Source: Mycolicibacterium chubuense NBB4 | GTDB taxonomy: Bacteria; Actinomycetota; Actinomycetes; Mycobacteriales; Mycobacteriaceae | Direction: 5' to 3' | Length of the DNA stretch: 64,000 nucleotides | Assembly (NCBI RefSeq): GCF_000266905.1 | Contig: NC_018027.1 | Span: 4,836,001-4,900,000 of the forward strand | Part shown: one piece after another, positions 35,223-43,411 of the stretch | Layout of the letters: each line of letters begins with the position of its first letter | How positions within the stretch are numbered: the first letter of the stretch is position 1 | Position numbers and translations under genes: made by a program | The notes under the pieces: model-generated | Told to the model about the DNA's origin: nothing | The model's database searches: none | Seen by the model: the letters and a program-made list of their open reading frames with translations, nothing else

Positions 35223-36995
35223 CTACTCGACCGTCACCGACTTGGCGAGGTTGCGGGGTTTGTCGACGTCCCAGCCCAGCGCCAATCCCAGTGACCGAGC
35301 GAGGATCTGCATGGGGATAACGCTTTCGAGCGGACCCCAGGGCGCCACGGGGTGAGTGACCACGGGAATGGTGCTCCCAGCCGGACCGATACGGATGACC
35401 AGCGCTCCACGGGCGGTCACTTCCGCGACGTTGGCGGCCAGTCTCGGTTCTGCGTTGTCGACCACCACGACCGGCGTGCCGGGCCCGATCAGCGCGAGTG
35501 GTCCGTGCTTGAGCTCGCCCGCGGGGTAGTGCTCAGCCCAGCGATAGGTGAGCTCCTTCAGTTTGAGAGCACCCTCTGCCGCGTACGGCACACCGGACCC
35601 TCTGCCCATGAAGATGAAACCTGCCGCAGAACTGAGCTCCTCGGTGACTCTGGGGACTTCATATTTGGCGATGACGCAGGCGGCGTCGAGCTGATCCGGC
35701 AGGCGCCGGAGATCGTCGACGAACGTTCGTGCATCGGCCGCGGCGATCCGGTCCACGGCGACGAGCGCCGAGATCATCAGTGCGGCGCCGGCAATCACCT
35801 GACAGACGAAGGTCTTGGTCGCGGCAACCCCGATCTCCGGCCCCGCCGCGCAGGTGAGGTAGGCGTCCGCCCGGCGCGCGAGAGTCGAATGCGAATTGTT
35901 CGTCAGGGCAAGAACAGATTCGGCCGGGGTGCGGTGCTCGACGGCGGCAAGAACGTCGGCTGTCTCACCCGACTGGCTGATCGCCAGGCAGAGAGTGTGC
36001 GGCTCGACGATCTCACCGGCAGCTTCGCTGGCGACGATGAAGCTCGCAGGCAGGCCGCCGAGCCGCCGCACCAGGTTTCCGATGACGTGACCGGCGTTGA
36101 GGGAGGTGCCGCACGCCAAGACCTGAAGGCGCTCAAACGGCGCCAATCCCAAATCCGCCCAGAGCTTTCCGTTGGCGATGCCGCCGGCCACCTCGTCGAT
36201 CAACCGTGCGGCCGCAGCGGGCTGCTCGTCGATCTCCTTGGCCATGTAATCGACGTAGCCGCTCAGCTCGGAGTCGTTGCTACGCCACACACACCGCGCC
36301 AGTGCCGGCGCCGCGCCGTCGGCGGAATCACCGCTGTCAGTCAGCTCGACAACGTCGCCGTCCTCGAGCACCCGAAACTCGTCGACCCACTCCGCGATAG
36401 CGGTGATGTCACTGGCCGCGAACTGACCCACCGGCGTGTGGGCGACGAGCAAGGGTGAGCGTCGCGCGGCGACAACGATTCGCCCACTGCATTCCTCCAG
36501 CACCGCGAGTGCCCAAGACCCGTCGAGAGCAAGCAGCGAAGCCTGGACAGCCTCCAACAGATCCGCCGAGATCTTCAGCTGGTCCTCGATGAGGTGGCAG
36601 ATGACCTCGCTGTCCACTGAAGAGTGAAATTCATGCCCGGACGCAGTGAGGGCGGTCCGCAGGTCGTCCGCGTTCTCGATGATGCCGTTGTGCACGAGGC
36701 TGATCTGGCCACTGCAGTCGGTGTGCGGATGAGCATTCACGACGCTGACCGACCCGTGCGTGGCCCATCGGGTATGGCCGACGCCGACATTCCCGAAATG
36801 ACCTCCGGCCCAGGCGGTGACTGCCGCCCTCAGGGCTCCGATCCTGTCGACGGTGCGCAACCGGGCGACGGTCCCGTCGACAGTTTGCACGGCGACGCCC
36901 GCCGAGTCGTACCCGCGGTACTCGAGCCGCCCGAGAGCGGTCAGCAGATAGTCGATGGCCGGCGATTCGGTTCGGCAGGCGATGATTCCGCACAT
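35223..36995 (-). CDS. glmS: Glutamine-fructose-6-phosphate aminotransferase paralogue, module 2 (GlmS2)
   Basis: 590 residues beginning MCGIIACRTES, with Cys2 as the glutaminase nucleophile. LEYRGYDSAGV, HTRWATHGSV and HNGIIENADDLR mark the glutaminase domain. Two SIS domains follow (CGTSLNAGHVIGN; SQSGETADVLAA; KHGPLALIGPG) and the end is KSVTVE. Very similar to GlmS1 of module 1 along its whole length, so the two arose by duplication or parallel recruitment. It heads the long operon down to 17863. Its promoter element lies within the 3' end of luxR2. A larger housekeeping GlmS is expected elsewhere in the genome. Confidence 0.92.
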   Translation of the reverse strand: MCGIIACRTESPAIDYLLTALGRLEYRGYDSAGVAVQTVDGTVARLRTVDRIGALRAAVTAWAGGHFGNVGVGHTRWATHGSVSVVNAHPHTDCSGQISLVHNGIIENADDLRTALTASGHEFHSSVDSEVICHLIEDQLKISADLLEAVQASLLALDGSWALAVLEECSGRIVVAARRSPLLVAHTPVGQFAASDITAIAEWVDEFRVLEDGDVVELTDSGDSADGAAPALARCVWRSNDSELSGYVDYMAKEIDEQPAAAARLIDEVAGGIANGKLWADLGLAPFERLQVLACGTSLNAGHVIGNLVRRLGGLPASFIVASEAAGEIVEPHTLCLAISQSGETADVLAAVEHRTPAESVLALTNNSHSTLARRADAYLTCAAGPEIGVAATKTFVCQVIAGAALMISALVAVDRIAAADARTFVDDLRRLPDQLDAACVIAKYEVPRVTEELSSAAGFIFMGRGSGVPYAAEGALKLKELTYRWAEHYPAGELKHGPLALIGPGTPVVVVDNAEPRLAANVAEVTARGALVIRIGPAGSTIPVVTHPVAPWGPLESVIPMQILARSLGLALGWDVDKPRNLAKSVTVE

Positions 36996-37116
36996 CAGAC
37001 GGCCATCCCCGCGACAGCTGATTCGCGAGAGGCGTTTTCGTTCGCCAGCGAATCTACATTGGTATCTGGAGCTAACCCGTTCGACACCACTTCACTATCA
37101 GCAAAGCTGACGCCGC

Positions 37117-37161
37117 CGTATATGGGCCATCAGGGCCAATTTTGGCTAGAACCAGATCTAG
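37117..37161 (-). promoter_or_regulatory. Conserved 45-bp element, copy c (upstream of glmS2)
   Basis: Minus strand: ACTAG, 15 nt that contain a second CTAG, AAATTGGCCCT, GATGGCCCATATACG. The last 12 bases equal those of copy a. It overlaps the last codons of luxR2 and lies about 120 bp upstream of the glmS2 start. Confidence 0.7.
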
Positions 37162-38131
37162 TTCCCTGGGACTGACCGGCCCTACGCACGGCATGGGACA
37201 AGGCGGCGGCCTCGGCACGCGTACTCACGCCGAGCTTCGTCAACAGGTTGTGCACGTGGTTCTTGACGGTGTGGACGGCAATCGAGAGGTGGGCTGCGAT
37301 GTCCTGGTTCGATCGGCCCAATTCGAGCATCTGGAGGATCTGGGTCTCCCGGGTCGTGAGAACTAGATCCCGGCCCCCCGAGTCACGCCGGGAGGCGAGT
37401 GACGACAGATGCCGTAGCAGAATTGCCGAAACTGCAGCTGGACAGGACACTTCCCCTGCTGCAACCCGTTCGATCAGCGCAATGAGGTGACTGAAGGAAT
37501 CGGTTCTCATGTGGTAGGCGGCCACGCCGGCTTCGGCGCACGCGATGATCGCAGATTCGTCCTCCAGCGATGCAGCGATCACGATGACACCGGCCCGCGT
37601 ACTGAGACTCGACATCGCACGCAGGAATCGTTGCACACCACGGGAATCCATGTTCAGAAGGATGACGCGAGGTTCCGACCCCTCCAGTGCGGCGACCAAA
37701 GTGGGTAGGTCCGAGGCCACGCGAACAGTGGCGATGCCTCTGAGGCTCAGCACTGTGGCGAGAGACTCGCGGTGGAGGGTGCAGTCGTCGACGATGAGGA
37801 TGTCTCCGTCGATGAATTTGCCTCTCAGAGAACGGTTCTTATCGGTGCGGATCGACGTCGGGCTGTCTGGCGGCGGAAGACTGATGATTTGGCCGCCGGA
37901 GCCTTGCGCGACGCCGGCGACCGTGAGGACAGTCGCTTTGGGCGCGACCACCTGATGATTGCTCACGGCAACACCGCCCACCAGCCTGGCGAGGTTTGCT
38001 TCCGGCGTTCGCGCCGGAATCCGTCGTGTCGGCATCGGTTCACTGCCACTGGAGAGGCGCGAAACGCGCGTGTCGTCGCTGTCTGACCCCTGCTCGGCCT
38101 CCGGATCGGGACGAAGGCCGAGCAGCGTCAT
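37130..38131 (-). CDS. LuxR/NarL-type regulator with a degenerate receiver domain (LuxR2)
   Basis: 333 residues. A poorly conserved N-terminal 100 residues (acidic, then Pro/Ser-rich) precedes a receiver-like domain (about 109-225): D115-D116 are kept, the phosphoacceptor position (VILLNMDSR) is Asn160, and the strand 5 lysine is Arg (AYHMRTDS). The LuxR helix-turn-helix is intact: LTTRETQILQMLELG and NQDIAAHLSIAVHTVKNHV, nearly the same as in LuxR1. Its ATG overlaps the stop of the proline-rich gene upstream (ATGA), so the pair is coupled. Probable activator of this surface-polymer regulon without classic phosphorelay input. Confidence 0.85.
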   Translation of the reverse strand: MTLLGLRPDPEAEQGSDSDDTRVSRLSSGSEPMPTRRIPARTPEANLARLVGGVAVSNHQVVAPKATVLTVAGVAQGSGGQIISLPPPDSPTSIRTDKNRSLRGKFIDGDILIVDDCTLHRESLATVLSLRGIATVRVASDLPTLVAALEGSEPRVILLNMDSRGVQRFLRAMSSLSTRAGVIVIAASLEDESAIIACAEAGVAAYHMRTDSFSHLIALIERVAAGEVSCPAAVSAILLRHLSSLASRRDSGGRDLVLTTRETQILQMLELGRSNQDIAAHLSIAVHTVKNHVHNLLTKLGVSTRAEAAALSHAVRRAGQSQGTRSGSSQNWP

Positions 38132-39390
38132 CCGGCGCCCGAAGAACCGCCACCTGACGCACCGCCGGAGTCGGCGCCCGTTCCGCCCTGCGAAGATCCT
38201 GCGCCGGATCTCGACGACGAGCCGTCACCGCCTGATGAGTCGCCTGACGAGCCCGAGGGCCCCTGACCGGACGATTCCGTGGAGTTTGCATCGGTACCCT
38301 GCCCAGTGCCGCCGGTATTCGTGTCGTGTCCGGACCCTTGGCCGGATGATCCCCCGTCGGATTCCTGCCCGTTCTGAGTCGTCGGCACATCATCCGTTGT
38401 CGGGATTTCGGGTGGCGTCGACACTGCTGAAGCAGACGGTGTCGCTTCAAAACTCGGGGCGGGAACTTCCGGTGGCGGCGTCGTCACCGTCTCGACGTAC
38501 GTCGGCACAGGAGTCTCGACGAGAGTGACCGGCGTTGGCGCCACCAATGGTGGAGGCGACACGACTTCGATCGGCGTCTGAGCAGAAACCTCCGACAAGG
38601 CAGGAGGCGGAGCCGGAGGTGGAGGCGGGGGTGGAGGCGGGGGTGCCGGCGGAGGAGGCGGAGGCGGAGGCAGCGCGAGCGTCGCAACCAAAGGAGGCGC
38701 GAGCGCGGGTTGAATGGGCACCACGTCGAGCCGGGCCGGCAGCGCGGTGAGTTGCGCTGGCAGAGCGCTGAGTTGAGCGGGCAGCGCGCTGAGCTGAATC
38801 GGCGGCAAGTGAGCGATGGCAACCAGACCCTGCGCCAAGTCACCATGGAATCGCTGCATCAGGTATTCGAGGAAGAGAACGACTTGCGGAAGGGTGACCG
38901 TGGGTAGCGGCACACTACCGCCGCCACCGCCACCCCCACCGCCGCCGCCTGCAAACGAGACCGAGTTGTCATGAGCCGCTGCCGCGGACGAGGCCAAGAC
39001 TTCGAACGACGTGACCACGTTGGACAAGCCGAACTTCTCGACCATTGTCAGGAGTGTCTCTACCGGCACGGCATGGAAGGTTTGGGTCATCACCTCGACG
39101 AGGTGCGCTAATTCCGGCAGAGCGACAGCGGTGAAATCGATCTTGTGGTTGGCACCCGCAGACTCGACGAGACTCGGTAAGCGAGAAAGCAGTCCGTGTT
39201 CGGCCGGTCGTAACGCGCCGAACAGACTCGGCCCGTCGGGGAGTGGATACAGCGACGCGCTGAAGACCAGCCCGCCCGCAACGACGGCTGCACCGAGCGC
39301 ACGTGTGTACTTGGTCTCTGCCGGGAGGGACCGCCGCCAGCCGTCTATCGCGGGCTGCGAACTTCGCGCGAAGTCCGATCGACCGATCAC
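38128..39390 (-). CDS. Proline-rich, Gly/Ser-tailed surface protein
   Basis: 420 residues from the GTG at 39390, chosen for the AAAGGGGGG ribosome site just upstream; an ATG at 39423 is the alternative. An N-terminal hydrophobic segment (YTRALGAAVVAGGLVFSASL, about 28-47) suggests export or anchoring. Two helical blocks separated by 12 glycines follow, then LSALPAQL-type repeats, a long polyproline stretch (about 225-255), a Pro/Thr/Val region and a 75-residue Gly/Ser tail. The layout is that of a wall-spanning structural protein or adhesin. It shares a transcript with luxR2 and has element b upstream, so it is probably co-regulated with the polymer genes. Confidence 0.7.
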   Translation of the reverse strand: MIGRSDFARSSQPAIDGWRRSLPAETKYTRALGAAVVAGGLVFSASLYPLPDGPSLFGALRPAEHGLLSRLPSLVESAGANHKIDFTAVALPELAHLVEVMTQTFHAVPVETLLTMVEKFGLSNVVTSFEVLASSAAAAHDNSVSFAGGGGGGGGGGGSVPLPTVTLPQVVLFLEYLMQRFHGDLAQGLVAIAHLPPIQLSALPAQLSALPAQLTALPARLDVVPIQPALAPPLVATLALPPPPPPPPAPPPPPPPPPPAPPPALSEVSAQTPIEVVSPPPLVAPTPVTLVETPVPTYVETVTTPPPEVPAPSFEATPSASAVSTPPEIPTTDDVPTTQNGQESDGGSSGQGSGHDTNTGGTGQGTDANSTESSGQGPSGSSGDSSGGDGSSSRSGAGSSQGGTGADSGGASGGGSSGAG

Positions 39391-39494
39391 GAGTCCCCCC
39401 TTTCGGTTGTCTGTAGTCAGCAACCGGGCATGCCGGACTGGTCGGGAGCTGACGCAAATCGCACCGGATAACTATCTGCCGCCCTGCGGGCCAA
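39391..39494. other. Leader of the proline-rich gene
   Basis: About 105 bp between the GTG at 39390 and the conserved element at 39495. Nothing else recognised. Confidence 0.5.
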
Positions 39495-39540
39495 CGTATA
39501 TAGACCATTGGAGTGATCTTCGAGCCAGATCCGTATCTAG
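39495..39540 (-). promoter_or_regulatory. Conserved 45-bp element, copy b (upstream of the proline-rich gene)
   Basis: Minus strand: TCTAG, 16 nt, AAGATCACTCC, AATGGTCTATATACG. Similarity to copy a continues past the TATA box into GGCCCGCAGG, so these two share about 60 bp. The gene start lies about 105 bp downstream. Confidence 0.75.
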
Positions 39541-39762
39541 AAGCCGGTGGACCGCGCGGAGGCAGCGAAGAAGACCCGCAGCCTCGGGCCGAGTGCTGAG
39601 CGACGTCGCTCAACACGTGATTCGGGGGTTCACCGTCGATATCCGGGCTCCGCGAGTGTCATCCGAGCCTGCCCGCGATCTGGCCCTTGTCGGGAGTGAG
39701 AACTAGTTCCTCAGCGCGTAGTCCCTCGCGCGAATGATCCGACCCGCAATCAGGTTCAGCAA
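39541..39762. other. Intergenic stretch between element b and the gene at 39763
   Basis: About 220 bp with no credible gene. A CTAG-containing site (GAGAACTAGTTCC on the plus strand) lies near 39699-39711 and resembles the GGAACTAG part of copy c. Confidence 0.45.
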
Positions 39763-40260
39763 CTACTTGCAGAGCCCGGTGATCTTCTCCGCGGTCTTCT
39801 GCGCGTTGTTCATGTGGCCGGTCTGAGTGGGATCGTCGCCCCGCAGGCCGGCGAGCTGCCCCATGCCGATGTCCTGCAGGTCGTTGGCGAACGAACGCAC
39901 CGCGTCGGCCAGGTCGGTCGGCACGGCGTCGGTCAGCCGGGACAGCAGGTACTGTCCGCCGCCGAGCGTCGCGAGGCGGGCATTGGCGGCCACCGCCTGC
40001 GTGGCCACCCGGTCGTTGCCGAGGTTGGCGTTGGTCTGCAGGGACACGGCGCTGCGCACGGTGGTGAACGCATTGCACACCTGTGTCTTGGCCTGTGCGG
40101 ACTGCTCGCTGCTCGCCGGCGCTGTCTGACCCGACTCGGGCGCGCGCACCAGCGCCCAGACCGCCAGGGCTACGGCGACGACGGCGACCGCCAGCGCGGC
40201 GGGAGCGATCCACCCGGGCGCGGAACGACGGGCCGGGTGACTGGTTGCGGAGTCCGACAT
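39763..40260 (-). CDS. Mycobacterial membrane-anchored protein of unknown function
   Basis: 165 residues. A short cytoplasmic head (about 15), one membrane helix (WIAPAALAVAVVAVALAVWAL, in part), a Ser/Gln linker and an external helical domain with two cysteines (KTQVCNAF and GLCK at the very end) that could pair. This layout is common among mycobacterial proteins annotated as hypothetical. It lies between element b and PGRS2 and has no evident role in polymer synthesis. Confidence 0.65.
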   Translation of the reverse strand: MSDSATSHPARRSAPGWIAPAALAVAVVAVALAVWALVRAPESGQTAPASSEQSAQAKTQVCNAFTTVRSAVSLQTNANLGNDRVATQAVAANARLATLGGGQYLLSRLTDAVPTDLADAVRSFANDLQDIGMGQLAGLRGDDPTQTGHMNNAQKTAEKITGLCK

Positions 40261-40398
40261 GGGGCGATCATAGCCCGGCTGAAGCCCCCCGGTACGTCCG
40301 CCACGACGAAACAGATTGCTGGGCAGCTATTTTCGTTGCGGCACAGACACGTACGGGCGCCGACCCGAAGGCCGACGCCCGGACGTCTGATTCAGCGC

Positions 40399-41697
40399 TC
40401 AGTCGGAGGCGGAGTCCGACGCTGACGTGGACGAGGCACTCGCCGGAGGCGTGCCGGATCCGGTGCCGTCGGCGCCATCGTCGCCGTCGCGACCGAAGAG
40501 GCCGCCGTTACCGCCGGCGCCGCCGCTGCCGCCGGTCCCGGTCTTGGTCGGAGAGGTGGTGCCGTCGCCTCCGTCGCCGCCATCACCGCCGCTGCCGGAC
40601 AACCCGGGCGAGGTGCCGACGACCGAGCTGCCGCCCGAACCGCCGTTGCCGCCCGTGGCGTCGCCGCCGATTGCGTCCGCGTCGCCACCGTCGCCACCGT
40701 TGCCCGCCTGGCCGCTGTGGCCGATGTCACCGCCGGAGCCGCCACTGCCGCCAGTGGCGCTCGCTCCGGCGCCGCCGTCTGCCGAGCCACCGTCACCGCC
40801 GTCACCGCCGGTGCCGCGCGAGCCATCGCCGCCGGCACCGCCGCTGCCGCCGGTGGCGCTCTTACCGGTCGCGTCGGCCTCCGCGTTACCGCCGTTGCCA
40901 CCGCTGCCGGCGGTGCCTCCACGGTTCAGTGCGTCACCGCCGGCGCCGCCCGAGCCACCCCGCGAGCTCCCGTGCGCCGAGGAGGCGTCGCCGCCGTTGC
41001 CGCCGGCACCGCCGTTGCCGGAGATCCTCCCGCCGGCGCCGCCGGTGCCACCGGCGGCACCGACCGCGTTGTTCGCCGTCGATTCGTCCGTGGGCGTGTC
41101 GGGGTTATTCGGGACGTCCAGCGTGTTGGCGTTGGATCCGCCGTTACCGCCGTTGCCGCCGTTACCGAAGAGGCCGGCCGCGCCGCCGTTGCCTCCTCGG
41201 GTGGCGGCGCTCACCAGCTTGCCGTTCTCGTACACGGCGTCGACGCCGTCGCCGCCGTCGCCGCCGTTCCCGAAGTACAGTCCGGCGCGGCCGCCGCTAC
41301 CGCCGTTGGCCCCGTCGCCGCCGTTGCCCCCCAGCAGACCGGCATTGCCGCCGTTGCACGCGCTGCCCGTGCAGTCGTCGGCCGCGTCGGCACCGTCGCC
41401 GTAGAGCCAGCCACCGGGTCCGATCATCGGCCGCACCGCCACTGCGGGTGCGTCGACGGCCGCGATCTTCTGCGCGTCGCCGTTCCCGTCGCAGCTCAGG
41501 CCGGTGCCAGGTCCGCAGTCCTGCCCCGTCGACGCCAGCTGCACTTCGTAGCGGACGGGCGCCGGTGCGTGGTCGTCGATGAGTGTCAGGGCGCCGACGC
41601 CGGCCATGGCCGCACCTGTGACGCCCGCCGTCACCCCCGCCGTCAGATATGCGCGAATCGTCGCGGAGCGCGCGACGTTCTTCGAATGCCGACCCAC
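40399..41697 (-). CDS. PGRS-like glycine-rich protein without a PE domain (PGRS2)
   Basis: 432 residues from the GTG at 41697 (AGGGGG about 9 nt upstream). Paralogue of PGRS1: the shared N-terminus is RAYLTAGVTAGVTGAAMAG, then LASTGQDCG, GPGGWLYGDG and CTGSACNGGNAGLLGGNGG, with the same four cysteines. The repeat region (GNGGDGG and GGAGG units) includes non-repetitive insertions (NTLDVPNNPDTPTDES, ENGKLVSAATR). The tail is acidic and Ser-rich. No PE domain. It is preceded by a well-formed promoter. Together with PGRS1 it frames the polymer modules. Function unknown; surface location likely. Confidence 0.8.
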   Translation of the reverse strand: MGRHSKNVARSATIRAYLTAGVTAGVTGAAMAGVGALTLIDDHAPAPVRYEVQLASTGQDCGPGTGLSCDGNGDAQKIAAVDAPAVAVRPMIGPGGWLYGDGADAADDCTGSACNGGNAGLLGGNGGDGANGGSGGRAGLYFGNGGDGGDGVDAVYENGKLVSAATRGGNGGAAGLFGNGGNGGNGGSNANTLDVPNNPDTPTDESTANNAVGAAGGTGGAGGRISGNGGAGGNGGDASSAHGSSRGGSGGAGGDALNRGGTAGSGGNGGNAEADATGKSATGGSGGAGGDGSRGTGGDGGDGGSADGGAGASATGGSGGSGGDIGHSGQAGNGGDGGDADAIGGDATGGNGGSGGSSVVGTSPGLSGSGGDGGDGGDGTTSPTKTGTGGSGGAGGNGGLFGRDGDDGADGTGSGTPPASASSTSASDSASD

Positions 41698-41771
41698 GAA
41701 GTAGAACCCCCTGATAGTAGTTATCAAGCACGAGTCGCCGCGCATGTCGTCTCACAGCTCCGGCACACCGC

Positions 41772-41800
41772 ACCCTAAGGTTTGCTGTAAGGTGTGTCAA
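41772..41800 (-). promoter_or_regulatory. SigA-like promoter of PGRS2
   Basis: On the minus strand TTGACA (41795-41800), 17 nt, TAGGGT (41772-41777). This is a consensus -35 with a TANNNT -10 at ideal spacing, about 75 bp before the GTG. An inverted repeat GGTGT / ACACC overlaps the -35 region and could bind a regulator. Confidence 0.75.
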
Positions 41801-42466
41801 GCATTACACCGAAGCAGGTCTGCCGCATCGGCGGATGGCATCGCGGCCTTCCTTCAGACGTGTGCTCCAGCACCCATGCGATGACCGAGACCGCGGCCGG
41901 AGGCCGGCACCAGCGCCCCGGTCGTCCCACGTCGATCACGCCGTCAAGGTGCACAAAACGAGGGTGAAAGCGCCCGCGCAGGATTGTGCGCCGTGGCGCC
42001 CCGACGGCCCGCTGATGAACGTCGATTGGACGCCGCATGTCGTCACCGGATGACCGTGCGCAGCGTGACCGGCCCACCGCCGCACAGTGCCGACTCCACA
42101 CCGCAGCGTTTTGCTAGCGGCCCTCACGCGCTCTCCCGGGCCGTCCCCGCCCGGTTCGGCTCCGGGGTGACGAGCACTCCGTTGCGCTGACGCTGGTTCG
42201 AGCCCTGCGCCGTCCGGGACGGCCTGAGCGTGCGCGGCGCCAGCAATCAATCGATCTGACACCAGCAACTGCAAGAGATAAAGGTTCACAGGTCACTGGC
42301 AAAGTCTTCACAGGTTCTTCGGCCGACGTGCGGCGCGCTCTGGCACCTACCGACCCACGGGTCACCCGCGTATTCGACCAGACAGCGAGCCGCAGTGGGT
42401 CCGCGACCTGTTACTTTGCTCGAGGGGAACACCTCGCTGCTCGCTTACGAACCCAGGAGGAAATCA
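41801..42466. other. Intergenic region between PGRS2 and the MPT63-like gene
   Basis: About 665 bp. Open frames on both strands lack ribosome sites or recognisable domains. Promoters for the two divergent genes must lie here. AGGAGG at 42455-42460 is the ribosome site of the next gene. Confidence 0.45.
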
Positions 42467-43381
42467 GTGAAGATCAAGCCCGCATTGGCCGCTCTCACGA
42501 CCGCCGCCGCTGCCGCGGTGGGCGTTGCCGGTGCCCCGTTCGCTTCGGCCGACGCCGACGTCAAGTATCTCGGCCAACCCGGCGAACTCGCCAACGGCAG
42601 CGTGGTTCAGCACTGGACCGTCACCGGCCTGAAGCCCAGCACCGACACCATCCCGTACCGGCCTGCCGGCCAGCTGTGGGAAGCCACCGCCACCGATGAG
42701 GCCATTTCGGGAAACGTCACTCCCATCGTTTCGAACCTCAACGCCCGGGCGAAGAACGGTGACACCTACCGCGTGCTGTTCGGTGTCGCCACCCCGCAGG
42801 GTGTGAACCCGTCGACGTTGGCCCAGGGGCAGAAGACCACGGGCAAGATCTACTTCGACGTCACCGGCGAGAAGCCGGACAGCGTCTTCTACAGCTCCGG
42901 CGGCCCGGACGAGCTGCTCTGGGTCGAGGCACCTCCCGCCCCCGCGTCCAGCCCGACGGGCGGCAGTGCGAGCACCCGCACGGGAACTTCGCCGTCGGCG
43001 TCGGGTACCGCGGAGACCGCCAGCCCGGCCCCGACTGCTGCTCCGGCCGCCGCAACCCCCGCGCCGACCGCCCCCACCGCCACCCCGGCCGCCGCCGGGA
43101 GCTCGGGCACACCGCTGCCGGCGGGCAGCTCGGGAACTCCGCTGCCGGCGGGCAGCTCGGGCACACCGCTGCCCGCCGGCGCCGCACCCGCCGCGGAAGG
43201 AGGCCCCGCGCCGGCTCCTGCCGCGGTGTCCCCGGCTCCTGCGGCCCCAGCACCGGCCGGCAGCGCGGGAACGCCGTTACCTCAGGGCAGCACCGGGACG
43301 CCTATCGAGGGCGTCGCGCCCGCACAGGCACCGGCCGGTACGGCTCCCGCGACGACCGTCGTGATGCCGCCGCCTGCCTGA
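42467..43381 (+). CDS. Secreted MPT63-like (DUF1942) protein with Pro/Ala-rich repeat tail
   Basis: 304 residues from the GTG at 42467, 6 nt after AGGAGG. Signal peptide (KIKPALAALTTAAAAA to FASA, about 27 residues), then an immunoglobulin-like MPT63 domain (about 28-150: VVQHWTVTGLKPST, LWEATATDEAI, YRVLFGVATPQGVNPS, KTTGKIYFDVTGE). The last 145 residues are Ala/Pro/Thr-rich with three tandem SSGTPLPAG units and relatives (GSAGTPLPQG, GSTGTPIEG), suited to O-mannosylation or wall attachment. Most MPT63 homologues end after the domain, so the tail is unusual. The only plus-strand gene in the accessory block. Confidence 0.8.
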   Translation: MKIKPALAALTTAAAAAVGVAGAPFASADADVKYLGQPGELANGSVVQHWTVTGLKPSTDTIPYRPAGQLWEATATDEAISGNVTPIVSNLNARAKNGDTYRVLFGVATPQGVNPSTLAQGQKTTGKIYFDVTGEKPDSVFYSSGGPDELLWVEAPPAPASSPTGGSASTRTGTSPSASGTAETASPAPTAAPAAATPAPTAPTATPAAAGSSGTPLPAGSSGTPLPAGSSGTPLPAGAAPAAEGGPAPAPAAVSPAPAAPAPAGSAGTPLPQGSTGTPIEGVAPAQAPAGTAPATTVVMPPPA

Positions 43382-43411
43382 TCCGAATCGGCGACGGCAG
43401 CGCGCCGGGAC

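Noticed and set aside
40083..41582. Arg-rich 499-residue plus-strand frame opposite PGRS2
   Set aside because: A shadow of the glycine repeats, with no start context or domain.
41775..42101. Minus-strand frame of 108 residues upstream of PGRS2
   Set aside because: It overlaps a clear promoter for PGRS2, lacks a ribosome site and has random-like composition.
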